A stretch of DNA of 64,000 bases from Stutzerimonas kirkiae (GTDB lineage Bacteria > Pseudomonadota > Gammaproteobacteria > Pseudomonadales > Pseudomonadaceae). The position numbers and the translations under genes are program-made. Position 1 is the first letter of the stretch. Each line of letters starts with the position of its first letter. The notes under the pieces are model-generated. The model was not told where the DNA came from. It made no database searches and saw nothing but the letters and a program-made list of their open reading frames with translations. The stretch covers positions 1 through 64,000 of the forward strand of contig NZ_QJUO01000006.1 of the NCBI RefSeq assembly GCF_004327335.1, read 5' to 3'. This document shows, piece by piece, positions 8,646 through 17,335 of this stretch.

Positions 8646-9684
8646 CCCTGTGGAACGATCGCCCGGAAGCGCCGCTGGGTGCGCCGTGCGCACCGGCGAT
8701 GGCGGAAAGGATGCCGGCCCGTCCGCTTCGCGGCACTGGGGCCGGGATTTGCTGCGCCATGGCGCCTCGCTGGCGTTCCTGGCGATCCTGCTGGGGTTCG
8801 CCGCGAGCGCGGAACACTTTCTCTCCGTCGGCAATATCAGCAATGTCTTCGCGCAGTCGGCGATCCTCGGCATCCTCGCCTTCGGCCTGACCATCGTGAT
8901 CATCGGCGGTGGTTCCAATGTGCTGTCCGGCGGGCTGGACCTGTCGCTGGCGGCCAATCTCGGCCTGTCGGCGGCGGTCTATGCCACGTTGAACAACGCT
9001 GGCTTCGCGGCGCAGGCCAGCGTCGGCCTGACGCTGGCCTGCGGGCTGGCCATCGGGGCGCTCAACGGGCTGGCCGTGGTGCTCTTGCGCCTGCCGCCGC
9101 TGCTGGCGACCCTGGCGAGCATGAACCTGATCGCCGGCCTGGAGCTGGTGCTGACGGAAAACACCGTGTTGCCCACCGATTCGGCGCTGCTGGAACTGCT
9201 CAGCTTCGGCCACTGGCTGGGGCTGCCGGCGCTGGCCTGGGTGCTGTTCGGCAGCGCCCTGCTGTTGGCGCTGCTGGTCCAGTACAGCCCCTACGGGCTG
9301 CGTCTGTATGCCGTGGGCGAGTACCCCGAGGCCGCCACGGCGGCGGGCCTGCCGGTGCCGTTGTACGTGTTTTCCAGCTACCTGCTCAGCGGCCTGTGCG
9401 GCAGCCTGGCGGCCTTCTGCTCCTCGGCCTGGTTCAGCGGCAGCACCACCGGCTCGGGCGAGATGTTGCTGTCGGTGGTGGCCATCGCCTTCCTTGGCGT
9501 GGTGTTCTCGCGCCGCCTGCGGCCAAGCATCGGCGGCACCCTGCTGGCGACCCTGCTGGTGGGGTTCCTGGTGAACGGTTTCCAGCTTCTGAACATTTCC
9601 AGCTTCTGGGTCAACGGTGTGCAGGGCTTGCTGATCCTGCTGGTGGTCGCCGTCTCCGGCCTGCTGCATCCGGGAGAACGATGA
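8635..9684 (+). CDS. Sugar-type ABC importer permease (RbsC-like), first
   Basis: 349 residues from ATG 8635, which overlaps the ATPase stop and has GGAGG nine bases upstream; an ATG at 8617 would sit before that site. The membrane domain has about eight to ten hydrophobic segments and the RbsC/BPD_transp_2 hallmark GLTIVIIGGGSNVLSGGLDLS. The N-terminus before the first membrane segment (residues 2-38) is low-complexity, and its DNA contains a GGTGCGC...GCGCACC palindrome otherwise found between genes, so this leader may have been extended by a repeat insertion. It pairs with the permease that follows. Confidence 0.87.
   Translation: MSPSPVERSPGSAAGCAVRTGDGGKDAGPSASRHWGRDLLRHGASLAFLAILLGFAASAEHFLSVGNISNVFAQSAILGILAFGLTIVIIGGGSNVLSGGLDLSLAANLGLSAAVYATLNNAGFAAQASVGLTLACGLAIGALNGLAVVLLRLPPLLATLASMNLIAGLELVLTENTVLPTDSALLELLSFGHWLGLPALAWVLFGSALLLALLVQYSPYGLRLYAVGEYPEAATAAGLPVPLYVFSSYLLSGLCGSLAAFCSSAWFSGSTTGSGEMLLSVVAIAFLGVVFSRRLRPSIGGTLLATLLVGFLVNGFQLLNISSFWVNGVQGLLILLVVAVSGLLHPGER
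8678..8694. repeat. GGTGCGCCGTGCGCACC palindrome inside a coding region
   Basis: The same 17-mer occurs at 19285 and 22727 in non-coding DNA. Here it lies in frame in the N-terminal leader of the permease, encoding part of GCAVRTG. Confidence 0.75.
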
Positions 9685-9685
9685 T

Positions 9686-10672
9686 ATGGGCGATACCCTC
9701 GTGCAACCGTCGCAACGCCAACGTGCATGGCTGCCGCGCGAGCGCGCCGGCTGGCTGCGCCTGGTGCTGCCGACGCTGTTCCTGCTCACGCTGGGGTTCT
9801 TCGCCGTGGCTGCGCCGGGCTTTCTCAGCAGCGGCAACCTGAGCAGTTTGCTGCTGAACAATTTCGTGCTGCTGGCCATCGTCGCCATCGGCATGACCCT
9901 GGCGATCGCCGCCGGCGGTATCGACCTCTCCGTCGGCACGGCGCTGGATTTCGCCGCACTGGCCTTCGTCGTGCTGCTCAATGGTGGCTACGGCCTGCCG
10001 CTGGCCATCGTCCTCGGGCTGCTGGCGGGCAGCCTGGCTGGCGCTTTCAATGCAGCATTGATCGCCGGCCTGCGCATTTCACCGTTCCTGGCGACCCTGG
10101 GCACGCTGTTCATCGGTACCAGCGTGCAGCAACTGCTGTCCGACGGTGGGCAGCCGATCTACCTCGCTGGCGATGTCCGCCCCGGCCTGGCCAGCGAGCG
10201 TCTGTGGGGCATTCCCCTGCCCTTGCTGCTGGTGGCGCTGCTGGCACTGGCCTACGGGCTGACGCTGGCCCGGGGCCGCTTCGGCCGGCAGGTGCTGGCG
10301 CTCGGCGAGCAGCCCCGGGTCGCGCGCTACTCGGGGCTGGCGGTGCGCCGTACGGCGGCGCTGGTGTTCATCGCCTGCGCGCTGGCCTGTGCCTTCGCCG
10401 GCATCCTGCTCGCCACCACGGTCAACGCCTATGTGCCCATGTCGGGCAACGCCTTCCTGCTCAATGCCATCGGCGCCGTGTTCATTGGCACCACGCTCAG
10501 CCGCCATGCTCGCGCCAATGTCCTCGGCACCCTGGTCGGCGTGCTGTTCCTCAATATCACCGCCAATGGGCTGTTGCTGATCGGCTGGAATTTCTACTGG
10601 CAACAGGTCGCCACCGGCGCCCTGATCCTGCTGGTGCTGGCCTTCAGCTACCTCGGTCGGCGCCTGCCATAG
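9686..10672 (+). CDS. Sugar-type ABC importer permease (RbsC-like), second
   Basis: 328 residues; ATG two bases after the previous stop with GGGAGAA upstream. About nine hydrophobic segments and the family motif LAIAAGGIDLSVGTALD. With the preceding permease it would form a heterodimeric channel, as in autoinducer-2 (LsrCD) or some rhamnose importers. It ends the importer operon. SfnB follows 80 bases later after a short hairpin. Confidence 0.87.
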   Translation: MGDTLVQPSQRQRAWLPRERAGWLRLVLPTLFLLTLGFFAVAAPGFLSSGNLSSLLLNNFVLLAIVAIGMTLAIAAGGIDLSVGTALDFAALAFVVLLNGGYGLPLAIVLGLLAGSLAGAFNAALIAGLRISPFLATLGTLFIGTSVQQLLSDGGQPIYLAGDVRPGLASERLWGIPLPLLLVALLALAYGLTLARGRFGRQVLALGEQPRVARYSGLAVRRTAALVFIACALACAFAGILLATTVNAYVPMSGNAFLLNAIGAVFIGTTLSRHARANVLGTLVGVLFLNITANGLLLIGWNFYWQQVATGALILLVLAFSYLGRRLP

Positions 10673-10708
10673 GCGCGGCGGAATGAGGATCGACAAACGG
10701 ATTTTCAC

Positions 10709-10726
10709 ACCCTGCCGAGGCAGGGT
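10709..10726. terminator. Tight hairpin between importer and sfnB
   Basis: ACCCTGCC-GA-GGCAGGGT is a perfect 8-bp stem, followed by TCATTAG rather than a T-run. It could reduce read-through or stabilise the upstream mRNA end. Confidence 0.45.
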
Positions 10727-10752
10727 TCATTAGCTACCAACGGAGACTCGAT

Positions 10753-12003
10753 ATGACCAGCACCCAATCCAACCGGCCACGTGTCAATTCGCCGGAGCCC
10801 TTCGCCCCCAGGCCGCGCCCCGGCACGCCGGCCCATCTGCTCGAAAGCGATGAAGAGGCGGTGGCGATAGCCCAGCGCCTGGCCGAGGCTTTCAGCCGTG
10901 AGGCCGCCGAGCGCGATCGCGAAGGCTACCTGCCCACCGACGAGATCGACCAGTATTCGCAAAGTGGCCTGTGGGGGCTCAATGTGCCCAGGGAATACGG
11001 CGGGCTCGGCGCCTCCTACTCGACCATCGCCTGGGTCACCTCGATCATTGCCGGCGCCGATTCCAGCATCGCGCAGATCGCCCATAACCACCTGTCGCTG
11101 GTGTCGCATATCGCCGTCGATGGCAGCGATGCGCAGAAGCGCGAACTGTTCGGCCTGGTGCTCCAGGGCTATCGCTTCGGCAATGCCTTCTCCGAGCTGC
11201 ACAGCCGCACCGTCGCCGAGTTCGCCACCACGGTGGTGGAGGATGGCGACGAGGTGGTGGTCAACGGCGAGAAGTTCTACACCACCGGCGCCTTGCTGGC
11301 GCATATCGTGCCCATCGTCGCGGTGAACGGCGCCGGGCAGGCGGTGCTGGTGTTCGCCGACCGCGATGCGCCGGGGCTGACGGTGGTCAACAACTGGTCC
11401 AGCTTCGGCCAGCGCACCACCGCCTCCGGCGCGGTGAAACTGGACAACGTGCGGGTGCCGAAAAGCCGCGCCATCGTCGTCACCGCTTTCGACCAGCAGA
11501 CTGCCGCCGGCGCCATCTCCCAGGTCATCCAGGCCGCCATCGACGTTGGCATCGCCAGGCGCGCCATCGACGAAACCATCGCCTTCGTGCGCGAGCAGAG
11601 CCGCCCGTGGATCGACAGCGACAAGGCCACTGCCGCCGAAGACCCCTTCACCATCCAGGCCATCGGCGACCTGAAGATCCGCCTGCACGCCGCCGAGGCG
11701 CTGCTGGAGCGCGCCGGGCACAGGATCGACGCGGCCGTGGCCAGCCCCGACGAAGCCAGCGTGGCCCTGGCCACCACCGTGACCGCCGAAGCCAAGGTGC
11801 TGACCACGCAGATCGCCATCGAGGCGACCAACCGCCTGTTCGAACTGGCCGGCACCCGCTCCACCCTGCAGCAGCACAACCTCGACCGCTACTGGCGCAA
11901 TGCCCGCGTGCACACCCTGCACGACCCGGTGCGCTGGAAGTACTTCCATATCGGCAACTACTACCTGAACGGCATCAACCCACCGCGCAACGCCTGGAAC
12001 TGA
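10753..12003 (+). CDS. sfnB: SfnB-family sulfur-acquisition oxidoreductase (acyl-CoA-dehydrogenase fold)
   Basis: 416 residues; GGAG lies seven bases before the ATG. The fold is that of acyl-CoA dehydrogenase-like flavin monooxygenases: N-terminal helical part (GLWGLNVPREYGGLGASY), middle beta part (GEKFYTTGA, SSFGQRTTASGAVKLDNVRVP) and C-terminal helices ending RWKYFHIGNYYLNGINPPR. This matches SfnB, a sulfur-starvation protein of Pseudomonas linked to dimethyl-sulfone and related sulfur use. Its exact reaction is unsettled. Its place after an OprD porin and a sugar-type ABC importer suggests the importer also handles a sulfur-containing compound. Confidence 0.85.
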   Translation: MTSTQSNRPRVNSPEPFAPRPRPGTPAHLLESDEEAVAIAQRLAEAFSREAAERDREGYLPTDEIDQYSQSGLWGLNVPREYGGLGASYSTIAWVTSIIAGADSSIAQIAHNHLSLVSHIAVDGSDAQKRELFGLVLQGYRFGNAFSELHSRTVAEFATTVVEDGDEVVVNGEKFYTTGALLAHIVPIVAVNGAGQAVLVFADRDAPGLTVVNNWSSFGQRTTASGAVKLDNVRVPKSRAIVVTAFDQQTAAGAISQVIQAAIDVGIARRAIDETIAFVREQSRPWIDSDKATAAEDPFTIQAIGDLKIRLHAAEALLERAGHRIDAAVASPDEASVALATTVTAEAKVLTTQIAIEATNRLFELAGTRSTLQQHNLDRYWRNARVHTLHDPVRWKYFHIGNYYLNGINPPRNAWN

Positions 12004-12094
12004 GCTGGGCCGAAACGCCAAGGCCAGCGCTCGGGTGGCCTTGGCGTACGGCATGCCCGCCGTGCGCACCGGCAAGTGCCGCACTATCCCCCAA

Positions 12095-12111
12095 GGTGCG
12101 CGCGCCGCACC
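12095..12111. repeat. Diverged copy of the GGTGCG...GCACC palindrome
   Basis: GGTGCGCGCGCCGCACC lies between sfnB and hipB. A half copy (CCGTGCGCACCGG) sits just upstream near 12060-12072. Same family as the element at 19285. Confidence 0.5.
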
Positions 12112-12169
12112 CTGCGAGCGCTTCCAGCAAAAGTCAGGAAACGTCTTTTATAAGGCATGCTATAGTCAT

Positions 12170-12186
12170 CCTTAATCAATATAAGG
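12170..12186. promoter_or_regulatory. Candidate HipB operator
   Basis: CCTTA-ATCAATA-TAAGG, 18 bases before the hipB ATG, is an inverted repeat spaced like other HipB operators, and TATAAGG recurs at 12150. A -10-like TATAGT lies at 12161-12166, so repressor binding here could cover the promoter. Confidence 0.45.
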
Positions 12187-12204
12187 CTGCTCCTGGGGTG
12201 ATTT

Positions 12205-12513
12205 ATGGTGGGCACATTTCCCCTTGTCTGTGCTGAAAAGCTCCTGGCCACGGGGCTCCTGGTCAAGAGCAGGCGTCTGCTGCGGAAAATCCGCCAGAAG
12301 GACTTGGCTGGCATGACGGGGTTGTCCGTCGCGACACTTGGCAAGATCGAAGCGGGTACGCCAACGGTCGAGATACGCGCCTATCTGCTGGTCCTGTGGC
12401 ACCTGGGCCTGCTCGACGAAGTGTTCAAGGAAACACTCGGCTCCACCTCGATCACCCAGAACCCCACCGAGAAGCGTGTCCGCCTCAGGAAAATCGCCGA
12501 GGATGATTTCTGA
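12205..12513 (+). CDS. hipB: HipB-type helix-turn-helix antitoxin
   Basis: 102 residues with one XRE/Cro helix-turn-helix (RRLLRKIRQKDLAGMTGLS...LGKIEAG near 22-52), the layout of HipB antitoxins. A charged C-terminal tail (RVRLRKIAEDDF) follows. Its TGA overlaps the ATG of the kinase gene (TGATG), the usual coupling of these modules. HipB neutralises HipA and represses its own promoter; an inverted repeat just upstream is a candidate operator. Confidence 0.82.
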   Translation: MVGTFPLVCAEKLLATGLLVKSRRLLRKIRQKDLAGMTGLSVATLGKIEAGTPTVEIRAYLLVLWHLGLLDEVFKETLGSTSITQNPTEKRVRLRKIAEDDF

Positions 12514-13736
12514 TGGCGACCCTGTATCTCTACATTCAGTTGCCCGGCTCGCTGGAGGTGGTCACGCTTGGGCGCCTGCGGGTGCAGGAGCGTGTCGGTG
12601 AGTTCGTCTATAGTCCTGCCTATGTGAAAGCCGGTGGTTGGGTGCCCGACCCTGTCCGCTATGCCCTTCGGCCACAGCCATACACACACATAACCAGGAA
12701 CCGTGGCGTTCCTGGCTTTATCAGGGACGCTGCGCCGGACGGCTGGGGGGAACGCCTGCTCGAGCGTGACAAGGGGGCGCCGCTGGATGCCGTCGGCTAT
12801 CTGCTGCATTCGCCCAACCATGATCGTGCCGGCAACCTCATGACGGGGACGGGCAGAACGCCGCCTGCCGGTGTGGGCCAGGCCGGGTTGGCTACGCTCA
12901 CTCAACTCGACGCATTCATCGAGTTCGCCGATGGCGTGCAGAGCGGTTTTCCTCGTGATACGGGCGGGTTCACCAAGGCGGCCTTGCAGCAGCGTTCCTC
13001 GCTGGGTGGGGCTCGCCCAAAATGTACGCTGCAACATGAAGGTCGGTTGATCCTCGCCAAACCGAGGGATCGCCACGATGTCTACGACATTCCCGCGATC
13101 GAGCATGCCTGCATGACGTTCGCCGCCGCCAAGGGGCTGACCACGGCAGGAGTGCGGCTGCACCGGGGACGTGTCAGCACGCTGTTCGTCGAGCGCTTCG
13201 ATCGCGAGCCTGCCGAAGGCGGGCGGTTCTACCGCACGCCGATGCTCAGCGGGCTGACCCTCCTTGACAGTGACTGGTACGAGACCAGGGATCGAGCGCG
13301 CGAATGGCACTACGGCCACCTGGTGGACGAAATGGCCCGATGGGGCGTTCCCGTCGAGGATCGCCAGGAACTGTTCAAGCGTATCTGCTTCAACATCCTC
13401 GTCGGCAACGATGACGACCACCCGAAGAACGTCGCGGTCCTGTACAAAGGCGGCAACTGGCGCCTGTCTCCCTTGTATGACGTGGTCCCCAGCACGCAGG
13501 GGGAGCCCCCGCAACGACTGGCCATGGCCATCGGTCGTTACGGCCATGAGCTTTCGCGCCGCAACCTGCTCAGCCAGGTAGAGCACTATGGCTTGCGTGA
13601 GGATCAGGCGGAGGCCGTTATCGACGAGGTGGTGGGCTGGGCCACCGATCTGGAGGCCCATTACCATGCGTATCTGCAGGAGCCTGAACGTAGCGTGATA
13701 CTGGCCGCCATGGGCACCGACAGACTTCGCTCCTGA
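12513..13736 (+). CDS. hipA: HipA-type serine/threonine kinase toxin
   Basis: 407 residues. Visible parts are the N-terminal subdomain, SLGGARPK (163-170, nucleotide-binding loop), the catalytic loop NDDDHPKN (299-306, catalytic Asp) and the metal-binding YDVVPS (322-327). All key kinase residues are present, so it should be active. HipA of E. coli phosphorylates glutamyl-tRNA synthetase and induces persistence; the target here is not known. The module sits between two sulfur-related gene groups and shows no sign of recent breakage. Confidence 0.88.
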   Translation: MATLYLYIQLPGSLEVVTLGRLRVQERVGEFVYSPAYVKAGGWVPDPVRYALRPQPYTHITRNRGVPGFIRDAAPDGWGERLLERDKGAPLDAVGYLLHSPNHDRAGNLMTGTGRTPPAGVGQAGLATLTQLDAFIEFADGVQSGFPRDTGGFTKAALQQRSSLGGARPKCTLQHEGRLILAKPRDRHDVYDIPAIEHACMTFAAAKGLTTAGVRLHRGRVSTLFVERFDREPAEGGRFYRTPMLSGLTLLDSDWYETRDRAREWHYGHLVDEMARWGVPVEDRQELFKRICFNILVGNDDDHPKNVAVLYKGGNWRLSPLYDVVPSTQGEPPQRLAMAIGRYGHELSRRNLLSQVEHYGLREDQAEAVIDEVVGWATDLEAHYHAYLQEPERSVILAAMGTDRLRS

Positions 13737-14161
13737 TAACCGGACCGCCGCACTACTGTCCGGTATGTATTTTGCTTTAGGGATGCTGGAGGGCTTGTGA
13801 AACCTGAAGGGAACGGCTTGAACCCGTGCACGCCGACTCAATCTCGCGGTCATGGGCCGCGACAGGTCGGCCAGCAATGGCACAACCTGTTGTATGCACA
13901 TCGCTGTGCTCAAGCCATTGCCCGGGCGTGATGCAATACGGCTCCCTTCTCCCCCCTTGCGGGAGACGGGTTGGAGAAGAGGGGTAGCGCCCGCGAGGGC
14001 GCTTGGGGTAGCGAGCGGGTAGCGCCCGCCAGGGCGCCGCGCGATCTGCCAGACTGCCTGGCGGCAGCCCCGTTGCCCCGGCCCTCTCCCGCGAGGGAAG
14101 GGGGAAATGCAGCCGCGCCTCCCACTGTTCGATCTGGCAACGACGCTGAAAGGCCTGGGTT
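13737..14161. other. Convergent intergenic region with repeat debris
   Basis: No gene is seen. Near 13970-14095 the sequence holds two copies of GGGTAGCGCCCGC followed by AGGGCGC (about 14000 and 14030). They are flanked by CCCTTCTCCCCCCTTGCGGG and the complementary-looking CTCTCCCGCGAGGGAAGG, a nested hairpin structure typical of non-coding repeats between convergent genes. Confidence 0.55.
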
Positions 14162-15403
14162 TCAGGCCGCTTTCTGCGGCCCGTTGCCGATCTGCCAGAT
14201 ATAGGGTGGCTCGCTGCCGTTGATCAGCCAGTCGCCGATGATCCGCGCCTTGTACACCAGCGGGTTGTGCGAGGCGACGGTGCGGGCGTTGCGCCAGTGG
14301 CGGTCGAGCACCTTGTCGATGCGTGCCGCCGAGGCGCCGAGGGCGTTGAACAGGTCGCTGGCGGCGCGCAGGGTCAGTTCGGAGACCACCACCTGGGCCT
14401 TGGCCGACTCGATCTCGGCGGCGATATTGGCCTGCCGCTCGTCTTCCCGGTCGTTGCCGAAGCGCGCCTCGTAGGCCCACTGGGCCGGTTCCGCGGCACG
14501 CAGCACGGTGGCCTCGGCGGCATAGGCCAGCGCGGAAATCTGCCCGACCACCTGCTGGATCTGCACGTCGTCGGCTACCCGCGAGGCGTTGCCGTGGCTG
14601 TAGATGCGCGTGCGTTCGCGCACATGGCGGGCGACGTCGCGCTCGATGGCCCGGGCGGTGCCGGCCAGCACGGCGAGCAGGTTCAACTGGTACAGCGCGG
14701 TCTGGTACTTGAAGCGGGTGGCGAAGTCGATGACGTTGCCGGCCTCGACCCGCGCGCCCTCGAATACCGAGGTGCCGCTGCCGGTGGTGCGCTGGCCGAA
14801 GCCGTCCCAGTCGTCGCTCTGGCGCACGCCGGGCTGGTGGGTGCTGACCACCGCGATGACATCGCCGCCGGTATCGCTGCGCTGGGCATACACGTCGATC
14901 CAGTCGGCATAGATACTGCCGGTGCTGTAGAACTTCTCTCCATCCAGGCGCCAGTGATCGCCGTCGGGCGAGACCCGGGTGACCACGTCGCCGATCTGCA
15001 CCGCGCCGACCTCGGTCCAGGCATTGCCGACCAGGTCGCCGGCGACGAAGCGCGCGAACCAGGTGTCGCGCTCCGTGCCGGGCGCGGCATTCAGGCGGTC
15101 CTCGACGAAGGCGAAGTGCCCGCGCAGCGCCTGGGTCAGGTTGGAGTCGGCGCTCGCCAGCTCGATCAGCAGGCGCACCAGTTGCGGCAGCGAGGCACCG
15201 CCGCCGCCATATTCGGCCGGTACGCGCACCGCGCCGAAACCGGCCTCCTTGAGCCAGCGGAGCGGTTCGACCGGCAGGCTGCGTTCGCGCTCGCGTTGTT
15301 CGGCGCCTTCGGCGATACGCTCGAAGATCGGCCGGAAGCGGTTGGCCAGCCGCTCGTAGTCGGTGCCGCGGGACAGCGGGTTGAGGATATTGACACTGGA
15401 CAT
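14162..15403 (-). CDS. DszC-like flavin monooxygenase (acyl-CoA-dehydrogenase family), cassette 1
   Basis: 413 residues from ATG 15403, with AGGAG just upstream. It has the acyl-CoA-dehydrogenase fold without a CoA-binding context: FGAVRVPAEYGGGGASLPQL, GEKFYSTGSIYADWIDVYA, DDWDGFGQRTTGSGTSVF, RHWRNARTVASHNPLVYKAR. These are hallmarks of the DszC/SfnC/TdsC monooxygenases, which use reduced flavin from a separate reductase to oxidise sulfur or nitrogen atoms. It is downstream of the luciferase-type monooxygenase (26-base gap). A very close paralogue lies at 25388-26626. The substrate is unknown; an organosulfur compound is inferred. Confidence 0.82.
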   Translation of the reverse strand: MSSVNILNPLSRGTDYERLANRFRPIFERIAEGAEQRERERSLPVEPLRWLKEAGFGAVRVPAEYGGGGASLPQLVRLLIELASADSNLTQALRGHFAFVEDRLNAAPGTERDTWFARFVAGDLVGNAWTEVGAVQIGDVVTRVSPDGDHWRLDGEKFYSTGSIYADWIDVYAQRSDTGGDVIAVVSTHQPGVRQSDDWDGFGQRTTGSGTSVFEGARVEAGNVIDFATRFKYQTALYQLNLLAVLAGTARAIERDVARHVRERTRIYSHGNASRVADDVQIQQVVGQISALAYAAEATVLRAAEPAQWAYEARFGNDREDERQANIAAEIESAKAQVVVSELTLRAASDLFNALGASAARIDKVLDRHWRNARTVASHNPLVYKARIIGDWLINGSEPPYIWQIGNGPQKAA

Positions 15404-15429
15404 GGGAACTCCTGTGGTTCGCCGCTTAT

Positions 15430-16857
15430 TCAGAGAAGATCGGCAAATTTCGATGGTTTGGTGTGGTCGGTGGCGTTGGCGCCATCCTTGAACGCGCCAC
15501 GGTAGCGCGCCGCCGGATGGTCGTCGGCGACGTAGGAGGAGTCGCCGTCCAGCAGGTTCTGGCGCAGCGTCTCGCCTTCGTAGGCGGTGCGCACACGGCC
15601 ACGGCGCTGCAGTTCGGGCACGACGAATTCGATGAAGTCCTCGAAGGTGCCCGGGGTGATGGCATAGCCCAGGTTGAAGCCGTCGATGCCGCCGACATCG
15701 ACCCAGCGCTCCAGCTCGTCGGCGATTTTCTGCGGGCCGCCGATCAGCACCGGGCCGAGGCCGCCGATGCTGCGGTGCTTGATGATGTCGCGCGGGGTCC
15801 ACTTGCGGTTGGGGTCGGCGGTGGCGAGCAGTTCCAGCACCGAGCGGATGCTGTCGTTGTCGATGGCCTCCAGCGGCTGGTCGGGGTCGTACTCGGAGAA
15901 GTCGACGCCGGTCCAGCCGCCATAGAACGACAGCATGCCTTCGCCATTGGCGTAGCCCAGGTATTCCTCGTACTTGGCCTGGGCGGCTGCGTCGCTCTCG
16001 CCGGTGATCACGGTGAGCAGGGTGAAGATCTTCAGCGAGTCGCGGCGGCGCCCGGCCTGTTCGGCGCGGTCGCGGATATCGTCGGACACCTCGCGGGCCT
16101 GCTCCGGGGTCGCCGGGCTGATGAACACCCCTTCCGCGTGCTTGGCGGCGAAGGCGCGGCCACGGCTGGAGGCGCCGGCCTGGAAGATCACCGGGGTGCG
16201 TTGCGGCGAGGGTTCGGACAGGTGGATGCCGGGCACCTCGAAGTATTTGCCCTTGTGGCCGATCGGGTGGACCTTGCTCGGGTCGGTGAACACGCCCTTC
16301 TCCCGGTCGCGCAGCACCGCGTCCTCGTCCCAGGAGCCTTCCCAGAGCTTGTAGGTGACATCGAGGAATTCGTCGGCGATGTCGTAGCGTTCGTCGTGGG
16401 AGATCTGCTGCTTGAGGCCCAGGTTGACCGCCGCGCTGTTCAGGTAGGAGGTGACCACGTTCCAGGCCACGCGGCCCTTGGTCAGGTGGTCGAGGGTGGA
16501 GAACTTGCGCGCCAGGGCGTAGGGCAGCTCGTAGGTCAGCGCCGAGGTCACGCCGAAGCCCAGGTGCTTGGTGGCGAGGGCCATGGCCGGCACCTGGAAG
16601 AAGGGGTCGTTGACCGGCACCTGGTCGGCGTCGATCAGCGAGGTTTCCACCGAGCCGCGATAAATGTCGTAGACGCCGACCACGTCGGCGATGAACAGCG
16701 AATCGAAATGGCCGCGTTCGAGCAGCTTGGCCAGGTCGACCCAGTAGTCCAGGTCCTTGTATTTCCATGCCTGGCTGTCGGGGTGGCGCCAGGTACCGGC
16801 CGCCTGGTGGCTGACGCAGGTCATGTCGAAGGCATTGAGGATGATCCGGGAAGCCAT
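15430..16857 (-). CDS. NtaA/SnaA/DszA-like FMNH2-dependent monooxygenase, cassette 1
   Basis: 475 residues; ATG 16857 has AAGGAG eight bases upstream. A luciferase-like TIM barrel: FDSLFIADVVGVYD, KHLGFGVTSALTYELPY, KGRVAWNVVTSYLNSAA, RTPVIFQAGASSRGR, DGFNLGYAITPGTFEDF. This subfamily includes nitrilotriacetate, pristinamycin and dibenzothiophene-sulfone monooxygenases. It needs reduced FMN from a partner reductase such as those at 41968 or 47124. It leads a leftward two-gene unit and is divergent from the transporter operon at 17336. A sigma-54-like promoter sits 89 bases upstream. Confidence 0.86.
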   Translation of the reverse strand: MASRIILNAFDMTCVSHQAAGTWRHPDSQAWKYKDLDYWVDLAKLLERGHFDSLFIADVVGVYDIYRGSVETSLIDADQVPVNDPFFQVPAMALATKHLGFGVTSALTYELPYALARKFSTLDHLTKGRVAWNVVTSYLNSAAVNLGLKQQISHDERYDIADEFLDVTYKLWEGSWDEDAVLRDREKGVFTDPSKVHPIGHKGKYFEVPGIHLSEPSPQRTPVIFQAGASSRGRAFAAKHAEGVFISPATPEQAREVSDDIRDRAEQAGRRRDSLKIFTLLTVITGESDAAAQAKYEEYLGYANGEGMLSFYGGWTGVDFSEYDPDQPLEAIDNDSIRSVLELLATADPNRKWTPRDIIKHRSIGGLGPVLIGGPQKIADELERWVDVGGIDGFNLGYAITPGTFEDFIEFVVPELQRRGRVRTAYEGETLRQNLLDGDSSYVADDHPAARYRGAFKDGANATDHTKPSKFADLL

Positions 16858-16945
16858 TCGGTTAACTCCTTGGATGATGAACGAGACGCCCCATGAAGTT
16901 CTGCGGGCGGAAGAAGTTGCAACTATCGAAGCCGGTAAACGTGTT

Positions 16946-16961
16946 TGCACACTTCATGCCG
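16946..16961 (-). promoter_or_regulatory. Sigma-54-like promoter for the 16857 monooxygenase
   Basis: On the minus strand CGGCATGAAGTGTGCA has GG and GC at exact -24/-12 spacing (ten bases between) and matches 9 of the 12 defined positions of TGGCACG-N4-TTGCW. It is almost the same sequence as the candidates at 26680 and 27109. Confidence 0.6.
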
Positions 16962-17012
16962 AAGTTGTTTTCCAGGGATATCCGGGCACCTGGCCATGTG
17001 CCGCCAAGGCGC

Positions 17013-17034
17013 AACTGTTCGGTAATCAACAGTT
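17013..17034. promoter_or_regulatory. Upstream activator site, AACTGTT...AACAGTT
   Basis: AACTGTT-N8-AACAGTT is a perfect inverted repeat with the extension AACTGTTCGG, 52 bases upstream of the leftward -24 element. The half-site recurs before other sulfur operons at 27006, 37836 and 47871. Confidence 0.5.
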
Positions 17035-17101
17035 TGCTGTTCGATTGAACGGTGTTGAACATTCAGCAGAACGACCGCCAGTCATTAGTTGTTGTAAATA
17101 A

Positions 17102-17117
17102 TGTTCGTGGGCGAACA
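17102..17117. promoter_or_regulatory. Upstream activator site, TGTTCG-N4-CGAACA
   Basis: TGTTCGTGGGCGAACA is a perfect palindrome with a four-base centre, about 90 bases upstream of the rightward sigma-54-like promoter. It is the best symmetrical version of the shared TGTTCG motif. Confidence 0.55.
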
Positions 17118-17205
17118 GTGATTCAGCATAGTGACCTTTTAGTACAGGTCTGATGATTATTTATATTTATAGATAAGTATTTGAAATAAAAAGAATTGTG
17201 TCGAG

Positions 17206-17221
17206 TGGCACATATATTGAT
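17206..17221 (+). promoter_or_regulatory. Sigma-54-like promoter for the 17336 transporter operon
   Basis: TGGCACATATATTGAT matches TGGCAC and TTG at the right spacing; the -12 element is GA instead of GC. It lies 115 bases before the first gene of the operon. Confidence 0.5.
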
Positions 17222-17335
17222 AGATGGCTTTAAAGCCTCCGTGCAGCCTTCCTCCGGCACGCTTTTCAGCGCCATGCATGAATGCTTCGGTACGGCTTTT
17301 CCGTATAACGCTATTCCATTGGGTGCGGACCGATT

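Larger units (their letters stand above)
16858..17335. promoter_or_regulatory. Divergent regulatory region of cassette 1
   Basis: Non-coding, AT-rich around 17140-17230. It holds one sigma-54-like promoter in each direction and two symmetrical upstream sites, listed separately. Its plan matches the 26627-27172 region of cassette 2. Nothing protein-coding is seen. Confidence 0.65.

Noticed and set aside
13970..14100. Possible CRISPR-like repeats around GGGTAGCGCCCGC
   Set aside because: Only two imperfect copies without regular spacers and no cas genes; better explained as intergenic repeats.
15404..16768. Apparent N-terminal extension of the DszC-like protein giving an 868-residue fusion
   Set aside because: The extension is an off-frame reading of the luciferase-type gene; the real start at 15403 has a ribosome site and matches family length.
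17065..17080. Second leftward sigma-54-like sequence TGGCGGTCGTTCTGCT
   Set aside because: GG/GC spacing is right but the rest matches poorly, and the candidate at 16946 is better and closer to the gene.
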